Part shown: positions 40,242 to 51,635 of the stretch, piece by piece
How positions within the stretch are numbered: position 1 is the stretch's first letter
How the letters are laid out: the number at the start of each line of letters is the position of its first letter
DNA from: Candidatus Dormiibacterota bacterium
GTDB taxonomy: Bacteria; Chloroflexota; Dormibacteria; Dormibacterales; Dormibacteraceae
Assembly: GCA_024280995.1 (NCBI GenBank)
Contig: JAMXLM010000002.1
Coordinates: 1-64,000 of the forward strand
Length of the DNA stretch: 64,000 bases
Direction of reading: 5' to 3'
Position numbers and translations under genes: made by a program
Notes under the pieces: generated by a model
The model's input: the letters and a program-made list of their open reading frames with translations, nothing else
Told to the model about the DNA's origin: nothing
The model's database searches: none

Positions 40242-42430
40242 CAGCTGTCGGCGCCGAGCAACAACGGCTCGGACGCGGCGACGCCCGGCTTCGAGGTCAC
40301 GGCGACCAGGGCCCCCGACTTGCTGCCGGCGGGCAGGTTCACCGTCCACTTGTCGCGAGGGATCACGACCGCGTAGTTGGGCGGCGTGTAGTCGGGCGGC
40401 CCGGGCAGGTCGGTCGTCTGGCCGGTGCAACGGTCGAAGTACTTCAGGTCATAGTGCACCGGCACCGTCTGGCCCTTGGAGAAGTAAACCGCGACCTCGA
40501 TCGTGCACGAGGTGGCCAGGTCGCAGTTGGTGCCTGTCTCGTCGGCGACGCCGACGGCGATCTTGCAGGGCGTCCCCGTCGTGCAGAACTGGACCTTCGT
40601 GATCGGGGCCGCCGCCGCCGGAGCGAAGGTCGGCACCGTCTGCGTGCCGTGCCCGGTGGGCGACGAGGTGGGGCTGCCCTTGGGCGAGGCGTGGGCCGAT
40701 GGGGTCGTATGGGCCGCGACCTTGTTTGTGCTGCCTCCGATCTTGCCGATCACGAAGACGCCGAAGATCCCGAGCAATATCACGACGATCACGGCCACCG
40801 CCGCGGGCACCAGCCACGGCGGCCGGTCGACGGGACCGATACCGCCCACCCTCGGGCGCGGGACGCTGTGCGGGCGCGGGGGAGGGGCGGTCTGCCTGGG
40901 AGGCGGTGGTGCAGCCGGTACGGGGACGGCCGTGGCCGCCGGCGTGCGCTCGACCTTAGGCTCGGCGATCGCGTAGCCGGTCCCAAGCGGCTCGGCCGGC
41001 ACGGCTTCCCCAGGCTTCCAGGCGGGCGCCTCGACGGGAGTCCAGGTCTGCGCCGGCGGAGCCGGCGAGGGCGCCGGGGGTGGCGGCGCCGGCGGCGGGG
41101 CGACGGGAACGACCGGCTCCGCCACAGGCGGAGTGGTGCTGAACGCCGAGGCGCTCGCGGCGGCGGCCGGCTCCCATGTCGGAGCCGGGGGCGCCACCGG
41201 CGGCGGGGCCGTGGCCGGCTTGGGCGGTTCGGGAGCCGCGATGGGCTCCGACTGCTTGCCGGCCTCTTCCCAGGGCAGCGGCGCCCGAGGAGCCGTCGCA
41301 GGAGCTGGAGGATCGGTCGATGTGACCGCGGGGATGGCCTCCGGCGTCACCGCGGCCGGGGTGTTGCTCGCTTCCGCCCAGGAGGGGACGGCCGGAGCGC
41401 TCGGTGGTGTGTCCACCGCCGCCGAAGCCGCGGGGGCCGCGGGCGTCGGCGCGGGCGCGGGTGCGGGTGCGGGGGCAGGCGCCGGCGGTGGGAAGGTGAT
41501 CGCCGGAAGCGACGGATATGACTGCAGCGGCCTCTCAGGGGCCTCATACAGGGACCCTCGCGACGGCCGCTCCTCGGGCCGGGGGTTCGAGAGGAACGGC
41601 GCGGGAGGTGCCGGCGCGGCGGGCGCAGGCGCTGTCCCGGCCGCCGGAGTGAATGGCTGAGGCTGCGCCGGCGCGGCATCGGCCGGCAGGAACGGCGCGA
41701 TCGCCGGGACCTCTCTGCCCCCGGCGCGGGTGGCGAGCTCGGACTGCGCCGCCATCTGGCGATCTGGCGCGAGCAGCGGGGCGGCCATCTCCCGCAGCGC
41801 TCCCTGAGCGCGGTCGGCGGACGGTCCCATGGCCCCGCTGGCCATCGAGCGCATCGTGACCACGAGGCCGGGCGGGATGCTCGGCGGGGCGGGTGAGCCG
41901 GCCGGGTCGACGCCGAAAGCCGCGCAAACCGCCATGCCGGACGATCGCACGTCGGCGCGGAGGTCGCTCTGGGAGGGCGCGCCTCGAACAGCGGCCGCCG
42001 GGTGTCCCGCGATTCGCACCTCGCCGTTGGAGGTGACGCGAACGGCCGTCGCACCGAATCCGCCCATCGCTATTCCCATCTCGTGGAGCGCGGCGACGCC
42101 GGAAAGCACGGCCGCACCGAGCGCCGCCGCCGCCCCCGGGGTCATCGGTCCGCGGGTGAGGATGGAGCTCAACGGGGTGCCTTCGTTCGGCTCGACGGCG
42201 ACCCAGACACCGGTCTGGTCCGTGCCCCAGGCGAGCACGGGGGAGAGGGCGGGATGGCGGTGGTCGAACAGGCGCTGCAGGCGCGGAACCGCCGCCGTGG
42301 CTTCGGCCTGCGGCACCGGGATCTCGTGGACGACCGCGGGCTTACCGTTCCGCAGGACGGCCTTCCAGCCCTGTCCTGCGCCGGTTCCCACAAGTTCGAT
42401 CAGCTTCGGCTTGGGCTCGGATTCGGGCAT
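40238..42430 (-). CDS. Degenerate protein-kinase-like domain, Ala/Pro-rich linker, TM and small Cys-containing ectodomain
   Basis: N-terminal kinase-like pattern lacking HRD/DFG, long AP-rich region, TM (PWLVPAAVAVIVVILLGIFGVFVIG), ectodomain FCTTGTPCKIAVGVADETG... Confidence 0.6.
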   Translation of the reverse strand: MPESEPKPKLIELVGTGAGQGWKAVLRNGKPAVVHEIPVPQAEATAAVPRLQRLFDHRHPALSPVLAWGTDQTGVWVAVEPNEGTPLSSILTRGPMTPGAAAALGAAVLSGVAALHEMGIAMGGFGATAVRVTSNGEVRIAGHPAAAVRGAPSQSDLRADVRSSGMAVCAAFGVDPAGSPAPPSIPPGLVVTMRSMASGAMGPSADRAQGALREMAAPLLAPDRQMAAQSELATRAGGREVPAIAPFLPADAAPAQPQPFTPAAGTAPAPAAPAPPAPFLSNPRPEERPSRGSLYEAPERPLQSYPSLPAITFPPPAPAPAPAPAPAPTPAAPAASAAVDTPPSAPAVPSWAEASNTPAAVTPEAIPAVTSTDPPAPATAPRAPLPWEEAGKQSEPIAAPEPPKPATAPPPVAPPAPTWEPAAAASASAFSTTPPVAEPVVPVAPPPAPPPPAPSPAPPAQTWTPVEAPAWKPGEAVPAEPLGTGYAIAEPKVERTPAATAVPVPAAPPPPRQTAPPPRPHSVPRPRVGGIGPVDRPPWLVPAAVAVIVVILLGIFGVFVIGKIGGSTNKVAAHTTPSAHASPKGSPTSSPTGHGTQTVPTFAPAAAAPITKVQFCTTGTPCKIAVGVADETGTNCDLATSCTIEVAVYFSKGQTVPVHYDLKYFDRCTGQTTDLPGPPDYTPPNYAVVIPRDKWTVNLPAGSKSGALVAVTSKPGVAASEPLLLGADSC

Positions 42431-42458
42431 TTAACGGTGCATGGTACCCTTGCGGAAC

Positions 42459-42704
42459 GTGGCATACGTCATCGTTCAGCCCTGCATAGACGTCAAAGAC
42501 GCCTCATGCGTGGAGGTCTGTCCGGTCGACTGCATCCACACAGACGACGCGGCCAACATGTACTACATCGACCCTGACGAGTGCATCGACTGTGGTGCTT
42601 GTGTCGATCCGTGTCCGGTGGACGCGATCTTCCCCGAGGACGAAGTGCCAGAGCAGTGGCGCAACTTCATCCAGATCAACGCCGACTACTTCAAAAACCG
42701 GTAG
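42459..42704 (+). CDS. fdxA: Ferredoxin, 7Fe/8Fe FdxA type
   Basis: VAYVIVQPCIDVKDASCVEVCPVDCIH...DECIDCGACVDPCPVDAIFPEDEVP. Confidence 0.95.
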   Translation: MAYVIVQPCIDVKDASCVEVCPVDCIHTDDAANMYYIDPDECIDCGACVDPCPVDAIFPEDEVPEQWRNFIQINADYFKNR

Positions 42705-42723
42705 CACCGCCTCGTAGAACGGG

Positions 42724-43818
42724 TTGACCAAGCACGCAGTAACGCTCATCCCCGGCGATGGCGTGGGCCCGGAGATCTGCGAAGCCTCGCGTCGTGTCCT
42801 CGAGGCCACCGGGGTCGAGTTCGACTGGGACGTCCAGAACGCGGGCGAAGCGGCGATCCCCGAGTTCGGAACTCCGCTCCCCGACAAGGTGCTCGAATCG
42901 ATCCGCAAGAACAAGGTCGCCCTCAAGGGTCCGATCACGACGCCGGTCGGCAGCGGGTTTCGCAGCGTCAACGTCGCCCTGCGGCAGGCGCTGGACCTTT
43001 ACGCGCTCGTGCGGCCGGTGAGGGCATACAAGGGCGCGCGAAACCTCCGCGACGACCTCGACTTCATCATCGTTCGCGAGAACACAGAAGACATCTATGC
43101 GGGCATCGAGTTCGAGGAGGGCTCGCCCGACGCGCAGCACCTCGTCGCCGAGATCTCGGAGCTGGCCAAGAAGAAGATCCGGCCGGACAGCGGGCTCTCG
43201 ATCAAGCCCATCTCGATCAGCGGCTCAGAGAGGATCGTGCAGTTCGCGTTCGACTACGCGCGCCGGTACGGCAGGCGAAAGGTGACCGCCGTGCACAAGG
43301 CGAACATCATGAAGCACACCGATGGGCTCTTCCTGGCGGTCGCGCGCAAGGTCGCTGAGCGCAACAGCGACATCGAGTTCGAGGACCGGATCGTCGACAA
43401 CATGTGCATGCAGCTCGTGCTCCGGCCCAGGGAGTACGACATCCTCTGCTGCCCGAACCTCTACGGCGACATCATCTCCGACCTCGGCGCGGGCATGATC
43501 GGCGGCCTGGGCCTGGCTCCGGGGGCGAACATCGGCACCAACGGGGCGGTGTTCGAAGCCACGCACGGAAGCGCGCCAAAGTACACGGGCCAGAACAAGG
43601 TCAATCCGATGGCGGTGATGCTTTCCGGGGTCCTGATGCTGCGCTACCTGGACGAGACCGCCGCGGCCGACGCCATGGAGAAGGCGATAGCCAACGTCAT
43701 AGCCCTCGGCGAGAACGTGACCTACGACCTCAAGGAGAAACGCGACGATCCGACCGCCGTGGGTACGAGCCAGGTGGCGGACGCCGTGATCGCACAGCTC
43801 AAAGCCCAGCAGGTTTGA
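42724..43818 (+). CDS. Isocitrate/isopropylmalate dehydrogenase family, NAD-type isocitrate dehydrogenase
   Basis: [73 protein letters not shown]. Confidence 0.93.
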   Translation: MTKHAVTLIPGDGVGPEICEASRRVLEATGVEFDWDVQNAGEAAIPEFGTPLPDKVLESIRKNKVALKGPITTPVGSGFRSVNVALRQALDLYALVRPVRAYKGARNLRDDLDFIIVRENTEDIYAGIEFEEGSPDAQHLVAEISELAKKKIRPDSGLSIKPISISGSERIVQFAFDYARRYGRRKVTAVHKANIMKHTDGLFLAVARKVAERNSDIEFEDRIVDNMCMQLVLRPREYDILCCPNLYGDIISDLGAGMIGGLGLAPGANIGTNGAVFEATHGSAPKYTGQNKVNPMAVMLSGVLMLRYLDETAAADAMEKAIANVIALGENVTYDLKEKRDDPTAVGTSQVADAVIAQLKAQQV

Positions 43819-44132
43819 TCCCCGACAGCGAGGACCTGCGGCGACTCCGCCGCCTGTGGACCGAGCACGTCCACTCGCCGGCGCCCGCGGTGGGCAGCGA
43901 CCCCAGGCGGCAGGAGATCGCGCTTTACGCGTCGTGGGTCGGCAGCGTGGTCGAGGCCGCTCTTGCGCGGGGGGCGCTAGACCGCAACCTGGCAACGATG
44001 CTGGAAACCCGGCGGGCCGAGGGCAACCAGCGCGTGTTCCGGGCCGCCGGCGAGCTGGGCGAGCCTGTCCGTTCCTACGTTGCTCGGTTGATCGCGATCG
44101 AGGATCTGCTGGCACAATTGCCGGTCAGGTGA
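43815..44132 (+). CDS. Hypothetical small protein
   Basis: TTG start in TTGA overlap with IDH; stop in GTGA overlap with next gene; SEDLRRLRRLWTEHVHSPAPAVGSDPRRQEIALYASWVGSVVEAALARG. Confidence 0.65.
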   Translation: MIPDSEDLRRLRRLWTEHVHSPAPAVGSDPRRQEIALYASWVGSVVEAALARGALDRNLATMLETRRAEGNQRVFRAAGELGEPVRSYVARLIAIEDLLAQLPVR

Positions 44133-45307
44133 GACCCTTCCGGCTGGTTGCCCTCGTCGTGCTGTTGGTTGCCTGCAACCAGACCGCCTCGCCCGTTGTC
44201 GAAAGCCAGGTTGCCTCCAGCTCGCGTGATGCGTTCGGGCCGCTGCCGATCGATCAGCCGTCGTTTGCCGACCGGACCAACCCGATTCCATCGCTGAGCC
44301 TGCAGGAGCTCTTCCATCCGAAATACATCGTGCCCAACGATCCGAGCAAGATCCGTACGCTGCTCGTCACGGGCGACGTGATCCCGGCGCGAGGCGTCGA
44401 TTACTTCGCCACCATCCGCCACGACTACCTGTGGCCGTTTCGCCGCACCGCCGATTACACGAAGAACGCCGACATCACCTACATCAATCTCGAGTCGCCG
44501 CTGTTCGCGGGCTGTGCGGTGAACCCCGGCCCGACGTTCACGTTCTGCGGCGACGCGCGCTTCGTCAACGGGCTGACCTACATGGGCGCGGACGTGGCGA
44601 ACCTTGCCAACAACCACCTGACGAACTACGGCGCCGAAGGAGTCACGGCCACCGAGCAGCTGCTCAATCAGCACGGGATCCAGACGTCGGGGCTGGGACC
44701 GGTGGCGGTGATCGACGTGCGCGGCATCAAGTTCGGGTTCATCGGCTTCAACGGAGTGGGCCGGGCCATCGACAAGGTCGCGCTCAAAGCCGGCATCGCC
44801 CGCGCGCGACAGCTGGCCGACATCGTGGTCGTGCAGTTTCATTGGGGCAAGGAGTACGAGCGGCAGCCGATGCCGGACCGCGGCGTGCCGACGCCCGACG
44901 ACCCGGTCGTGATCGGGCACGACGCCATCGACTGGGGCGCCGACATCGTCATCGGCAACCATCCGCACTGGTACCAGGGGATCGAGGTCTACCACGGCAA
45001 GCTGATCACCTACGCGCACGGAAACTTCGTCTTCGACCAGATGTGGTCGGAAGAGACCCGCGAGGGAGTGATCGGGACCTACACCTTCTACGGCACGCAG
45101 CTCGTCTCGGCCACGTGGAAGGCATACCGGATCTACGACTACGGCCAGCCGGTTTTCATGAACGCGAAGGACAACGCGACCGCGCTCCAGACCATGGAGG
45201 CTGCCAGCGACCAGCTCGCGGTCCGCCTCCAGGAGCCGACCACCGCGCCCGTTCCTGCGATGCCGCCATCGCCCGCCACAGCGCCGGAGCACGCCCCAGC
45301 CGGATAG
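44129..45307 (+). CDS. CapA/PgsA-like metallophosphatase lipoprotein
   Basis: Lipobox VALVVLLVACNQ; LLVTGDVIPARGVDYFA, NLANNHLTNYGAEG, GNHPHWYQGIEVYHGKLITYAHGNFVFDQ. Confidence 0.9.
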   Translation: MRPFRLVALVVLLVACNQTASPVVESQVASSSRDAFGPLPIDQPSFADRTNPIPSLSLQELFHPKYIVPNDPSKIRTLLVTGDVIPARGVDYFATIRHDYLWPFRRTADYTKNADITYINLESPLFAGCAVNPGPTFTFCGDARFVNGLTYMGADVANLANNHLTNYGAEGVTATEQLLNQHGIQTSGLGPVAVIDVRGIKFGFIGFNGVGRAIDKVALKAGIARARQLADIVVVQFHWGKEYERQPMPDRGVPTPDDPVVIGHDAIDWGADIVIGNHPHWYQGIEVYHGKLITYAHGNFVFDQMWSEETREGVIGTYTFYGTQLVSATWKAYRIYDYGQPVFMNAKDNATALQTMEAASDQLAVRLQEPTTAPVPAMPPSPATAPEHAPAG

Positions 45308-45342
45308 AATTCCTCGCACCAAACCCTCAGGGGGTTCTCACC

Positions 45343-46362
45343 GTCCCAGCCCACGTCACAGAACGAAGAACCTTCACGCGCGCCAAGCGCAGGCAGCGTC
45401 GCGAGCGGCTGACCTTTCTCGTTTCGGTCAGCGTGATCGTGGCCGCCGTCGTGACAACCGTCTACGTCGCGCGCAACCGAACGACGCCGTTCGACTTCAG
45501 CCTCCAGAGCTCGTCCGCTTCCGCGCCCGCGGCCCAGACCTTCGACCATTTCGACTTCTCCACCTTCTGGCTCGCCACGCACGGCCAGCCGAACATCCCG
45601 ATCCACGGCCAGGCGGCGTACCTCGTGGACGTCGACGCCCGTCAGGTCCTGTGGGAGCGGGACCCCGAGACCTCGCGCGCGCCCGCGAGCCTGACCAAGC
45701 TGATCACCGCCATGGTCGCGGTCGACGACGCGGGCTCGCTCGATCGCACCATCACGGTGACGAAAGAGGCGACCGAGGTGGTGCCCAGCGTCATGGGCTT
45801 GAGCGCGGGCGAGCAGCTCACCCTCCGAGAGGTCCTCGCGGGACTCTTCCTCGACTCCGGCAACGACGCCGCTGAGGCGCTGGCGACCGGGCTCGTCCCA
45901 CGCGACCGCTTCATTCGCCAGATGAATCAGAAGGCGAAGAGCATCGGCCTCACCGCCAGCCACTTCGTGACACCGAGTGGTCTCGACGCTCCCGGACACG
46001 GGATGTCGGCACACGACCTGGCGCACACGGCCGCGTACCTTGACGCGTACTACCCGCAGCTCGCCACCATCGCCGCGACGAAGGACATCGTCATCCCGGC
46101 GACCGCGACCCACAAAGCCTTTTATCCGCACAACCTCAACCGTCTCTTGTGGTCGTATCCAGGGGCGACCGGCTTGAAGACCGGGCTCACGGACAACGCG
46201 GGAGGCTGCATGCTCGCCACCGCGACCCGGAATGGACGCCACCTCATCGCCGTCGTGATGAACGCAACCGGTTTCTCGACTCCGGACGCGGCGCTGCTGC
46301 TCGACTACGGATTCCGTGTGCACCCGACCGGCCTGTTCGGTCTGCCGTCGACCTCTAGTTAG
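45343..46362 (+). CDS. D-alanyl-D-alanine carboxypeptidase (DacF/PBP5-like); start codon unresolved
   Basis: SLTKLITAMVAVDDAG (SxxK), LDSGNDAAEALA (SGN), TGLKTGLTDNAGGCMLATATRNG (KTG); no ATG/GTG/TTG in frame before the TM segment. Confidence 0.85.
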   Translation, partial: VPAHVTERRTFTRAKRRQRRERLTFLVSVSVIVAAVVTTVYVARNRTTPFDFSLQSSSASAPAAQTFDHFDFSTFWLATHGQPNIPIHGQAAYLVDVDARQVLWERDPETSRAPASLTKLITAMVAVDDAGSLDRTITVTKEATEVVPSVMGLSAGEQLTLREVLAGLFLDSGNDAAEALATGLVPRDRFIRQMNQKAKSIGLTASHFVTPSGLDAPGHGMSAHDLAHTAAYLDAYYPQLATIAATKDIVIPATATHKAFYPHNLNRLLWSYPGATGLKTGLTDNAGGCMLATATRNGRHLIAVVMNATGFSTPDAALLLDYGFRVHPTGLFGLPSTSS

Positions 46363-48791
<2,429 letters not shown>

Positions 48792-49034
48792 GTGGCCGTC
48801 TACACGCTGCTGCAGCTCCTCGAGGTGGTGGCCGCAAGCCTGGTGCTGCTCGTCGGCGTGCTCAAAGGTTGGCCTCCGGTGGCCCTGCTAGGCGGTGGGT
48901 TCTTGATCGCCAAGGCGATCCTGAACATCCTGTGGCCGGAGGGCGGAACCGTCTACCGGCGATCGCTCATCGGTTACGGAGTCGCGGCGGTCTTTGTCAT
49001 CGGCGGCACGATCCTCTTCCATTTCGCCGGCTGA
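48792..49034 (+). CDS. Small two-TM hypothetical membrane protein
   Basis: 80 aa, MAVYTLLQLLEVVAASLVLLVGVLKGWPPVALLGGGFLIAKAILNILWPEGG; abuts preceding stop. Confidence 0.6.
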   Translation: MAVYTLLQLLEVVAASLVLLVGVLKGWPPVALLGGGFLIAKAILNILWPEGGTVYRRSLIGYGVAAVFVIGGTILFHFAG

Positions 49035-49037
49035 CAT

Positions 49038-49061
49038 CCTCCCCGCGCGCGGGGAGGTGGC
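49038..49061. repeat. Palindromic element copy C, intergenic before cysM
   Basis: CCTCCCCGC-GC-GCGGGGAGG-TGGC. Confidence 0.7.
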
Positions 49062-49096
49062 CCCCAGGGCCGGAGGGGTTCCTATCCTGTTCAGAA

Positions 49097-50017
49097 GTGA
49101 CAGCCCTCTTCAGTCAGGGGATCACCAAGCTCGTCGGCAACACGCCGCTACTGCGCGTGCGGCTCTTCGAGCGCGAGTTCCCGCAAGTCGAGGTGTACGC
49201 CAAGGCGGAGTGGTTCAACCCCGGCGGCTCGGTCAAAGACCGCGCAGCGCTGGCGATGATCGAGGACGGTGAGCAGCGCGGCGCACTGACCAGAGAGAAG
49301 ACGATCATCGACTCGACTTCGGGCAATACCGGCATCGCCTACGCGCTCATGGGCGCGGCGAAAGGGTATCGGGTGAAGCTGGTGATGCCGCGCAACGTCA
49401 GCGCCGAGCGCAAGGCGCTGGTGACCGCGTACGGGGCGGAGATCGTCTACAGCGACGCGGGGGAGGGCTCCGACGGTGCCATCCGGCTGGTCCGTGACCT
49501 GGTCGCGCAGGATCCCGACTCCTACTTCTATCCCGACCAGTACTCGAATCCGGCGAACCCGCGCGCGCACTACGAAGGCACGGCGGTCGAGATCCTCCAG
49601 CAGACCGGCGGCCGCATCACCGCATTCGTCGCCGGTCTCGGCACAACCGGGACGTTCGTCGGCACGTCGCGCCGCCTCAAGGAGCACGACGCATCGATCA
49701 GGACGATCGCCGTCGAGCCGGAGGATTCGTTTCATGGGCTCGAAGGCCTGAAGCACCTGCCGACCGCGATCGTGCCGCGCATCTGGGACCCCTCGCTGGC
49801 CGACGAGGTCTGGGGCGCGCCGACCGAGCCCGCGTACGACCTGGCGCGGGAGGTGGCGCGGACCGAAGGATTATTGGTCGGGCACTCGAGCGGCGCAGCC
49901 CTCTGGGCGGTGCGCAGGCTCGCGACGACGATCCGAGAGGGCGTTGTGGTGACGGTCTTTCCCGACTCGGGGGATCGCTACCTGTCCACCGGTCTTTACG
50001 GCGCGCGTTCACGTTGA
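49097..50017 (+). CDS. cysM: Cysteine synthase, CysM/CysK family
   Basis: KLVGNTPLLRVRLFEREFPQVEVYAKAEWFNPGGSVKDRAALAMI; STSGNTGIAYALMGAAKGY; GTTGTFVGTSRRLKE. Confidence 0.93.
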   Translation: MTALFSQGITKLVGNTPLLRVRLFEREFPQVEVYAKAEWFNPGGSVKDRAALAMIEDGEQRGALTREKTIIDSTSGNTGIAYALMGAAKGYRVKLVMPRNVSAERKALVTAYGAEIVYSDAGEGSDGAIRLVRDLVAQDPDSYFYPDQYSNPANPRAHYEGTAVEILQQTGGRITAFVAGLGTTGTFVGTSRRLKEHDASIRTIAVEPEDSFHGLEGLKHLPTAIVPRIWDPSLADEVWGAPTEPAYDLAREVARTEGLLVGHSSGAALWAVRRLATTIREGVVVTVFPDSGDRYLSTGLYGARSR

Positions 50018-50424
50018 AGATCCGACGCGAGGCGCTCGAATCGATCCGCGCACATGGAGCGGAGGGCTTTCCGTACGAGATCTGCGGCCTGCTCATCGGC
50101 CGGCCGAACGAGAACCTGGTCACCGAGGTCCGTCGCGTGCGCAACCTCGAGGAGAAGAACCCTGAGGTCCGCTACCTGATCGACGACAAGGAGGACATGC
50201 AGATCCGCAAGGAGCTGTACCAGACCGACCTGGACGTCCTCGGCTACTACCACAGCCACCCCAACCATCCGGCGCGGCCTTCCGTCTTCGACATAGAGCG
50301 TTCGTGGGAGAGCTATGTGTACGTGATCGTGTCCGTCCAGGAGGGAAAGCCCGCTGACGTAAACGCCTTCCTCGCCAGGAGGGATCGGGGACCGGTGGAC
50401 CAGGTGCCCCTGGAGGTGGTCTGA
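50014..50424 (+). CDS. M67/JAMM (Mov34/MPN) metallopeptidase, Mec-like
   Basis: GFPYEICGLLIGRP and YYHSHPNHPARPSVFD (HxHPxxxxxPSxxD); TTGA overlap with cysM. Confidence 0.9.
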   Translation: MKIRREALESIRAHGAEGFPYEICGLLIGRPNENLVTEVRRVRNLEEKNPEVRYLIDDKEDMQIRKELYQTDLDVLGYYHSHPNHPARPSVFDIERSWESYVYVIVSVQEGKPADVNAFLARRDRGPVDQVPLEVV

Positions 50425-51635
50425 GCACCGAGGCCTCGGCACGCCCGACGGTCCGTTGGCTCAATCGCAACGTCCTCGGCATCGGCCTCGCCGACCTCGC
50501 CGCGGACGCGAACTACGAGATGGTGCTCGCCGTCCTGCCGCTGTTCATCACCGCCGGACTCGGCGCACCCGTATACACGGTCGGCCTCGTCGAAGGGATC
50601 GCCGACGGCGCCTCCGCCGCGATCAAGGTCTGGAGCGGCTGGTACAGCGACCGTGTCGGCTGGCGCAAGTACCTTGCCGTCGGCGGATACGGCGCCACCG
50701 GTCTGGGGTTCACGCTTCTGCTGGCGGTCACCAGCTGGCCGCAGGTGCTGGTCTCGCGCGCGTTCGCCTGGATCGGGCGTGGGCTCCGCCAGCCCATCCG
50801 GTCCGCGATGCTTGCCGGCTCAGTCGAGAAGAAGCATCTCGGCAAGGCTTTCGGCCTTCACGAGGCGCTGGACACCGCCGGCGCACTGATCGGACCGGCG
50901 ATCGCGTTCGCGCTCCTCGCCACGAACCACGGATTCCGCACCGTGTTCGCGGTGGCCGTGATCCCCGCGGTCCTGGCCGTCACCTTCTTCGCCTTCCTGA
51001 CACGCGACCCTCGCCGGGGCCGGCGGGCGGCCAAGCCGCCCGAATTCAAGCTTCCACGCCCGTTCTGGCGTTTCCTGGTACCCGTCGCGGTCTTCGGCAC
51101 CGGCAACTTCGCCACGGCGTTCTTCACCGTCCGAGTGGTCCAGATGCTCCGGCCGGAGCTCAGCGTCCCCGCCGCGACCGCCGCCGCGGTCGGGTTCTAC
51201 CTGGCCCACAACGCCGTCGGCACGGCCGTCTCGTTTCCGGCCGGATGGCTCGCCGACCGCGCGGGCAAGGCGCCGGTCCTGGCCTCCGCGTACGCGACCT
51301 TCGCCCTGGCATGCGTCGTCGGCGCGCTGGGGCATGGGTGGTTCGCGGTGGGACTGCTTGCACTTCTTGTCGGCGCGCAGGAGCCGGTGGTGCCGTCGAT
51401 CGAGAACTCGCTCGCCGGCATGCTCATCGAGGAGCGCCGGCTTGGCTCGGCATACGGGATGCTCAACGGCGTCAACGGTGCCGGCGACCTGGCGTCCAGC
51501 GTTGCGGCCGGATTGCTGTGGATCGCAAGCCCGGTCGCGACGATGGCCTTCGGCGCCGTGTTGTGCGCCGGCGGCTCTGCAATCCTTTGGGCGTGGCGCG
51601 GCCAATTGTCGCGATCGTCGGTCGGCCAAACGTAG
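50421..51635 (+). CDS. MFS transporter (start uncertain; apparent CTG start)
   Basis: 12-TM-like; conserved N-term WLNRNVLGIGLADLAADANYEMVLAVLPLFITAGLGAPVYTVGLVEGIADG begins upstream of first ATG (50520). Confidence 0.87.
   Translation: MSTEASARPTVRWLNRNVLGIGLADLAADANYEMVLAVLPLFITAGLGAPVYTVGLVEGIADGASAAIKVWSGWYSDRVGWRKYLAVGGYGATGLGFTLLLAVTSWPQVLVSRAFAWIGRGLRQPIRSAMLAGSVEKKHLGKAFGLHEALDTAGALIGPAIAFALLATNHGFRTVFAVAVIPAVLAVTFFAFLTRDPRRGRRAAKPPEFKLPRPFWRFLVPVAVFGTGNFATAFFTVRVVQMLRPELSVPAATAAAVGFYLAHNAVGTAVSFPAGWLADRAGKAPVLASAYATFALACVVGALGHGWFAVGLLALLVGAQEPVVPSIENSLAGMLIEERRLGSAYGMLNGVNGAGDLASSVAAGLLWIASPVATMAFGAVLCAGGSAILWAWRGQLSRSSVGQT

Noticed and set aside
41044-41700. Ala/Pro-rich linker region as a possible DNA tandem-repeat array
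   Set aside because: Low-complexity coding sequence without a fixed repeat unit.
50456-51592. N-terminal part of the 818-aa ORF containing Der
   Set aside because: Out-of-frame reading of the MFS gene; Der starts at GTG 51593, so no MFS-Der fusion.
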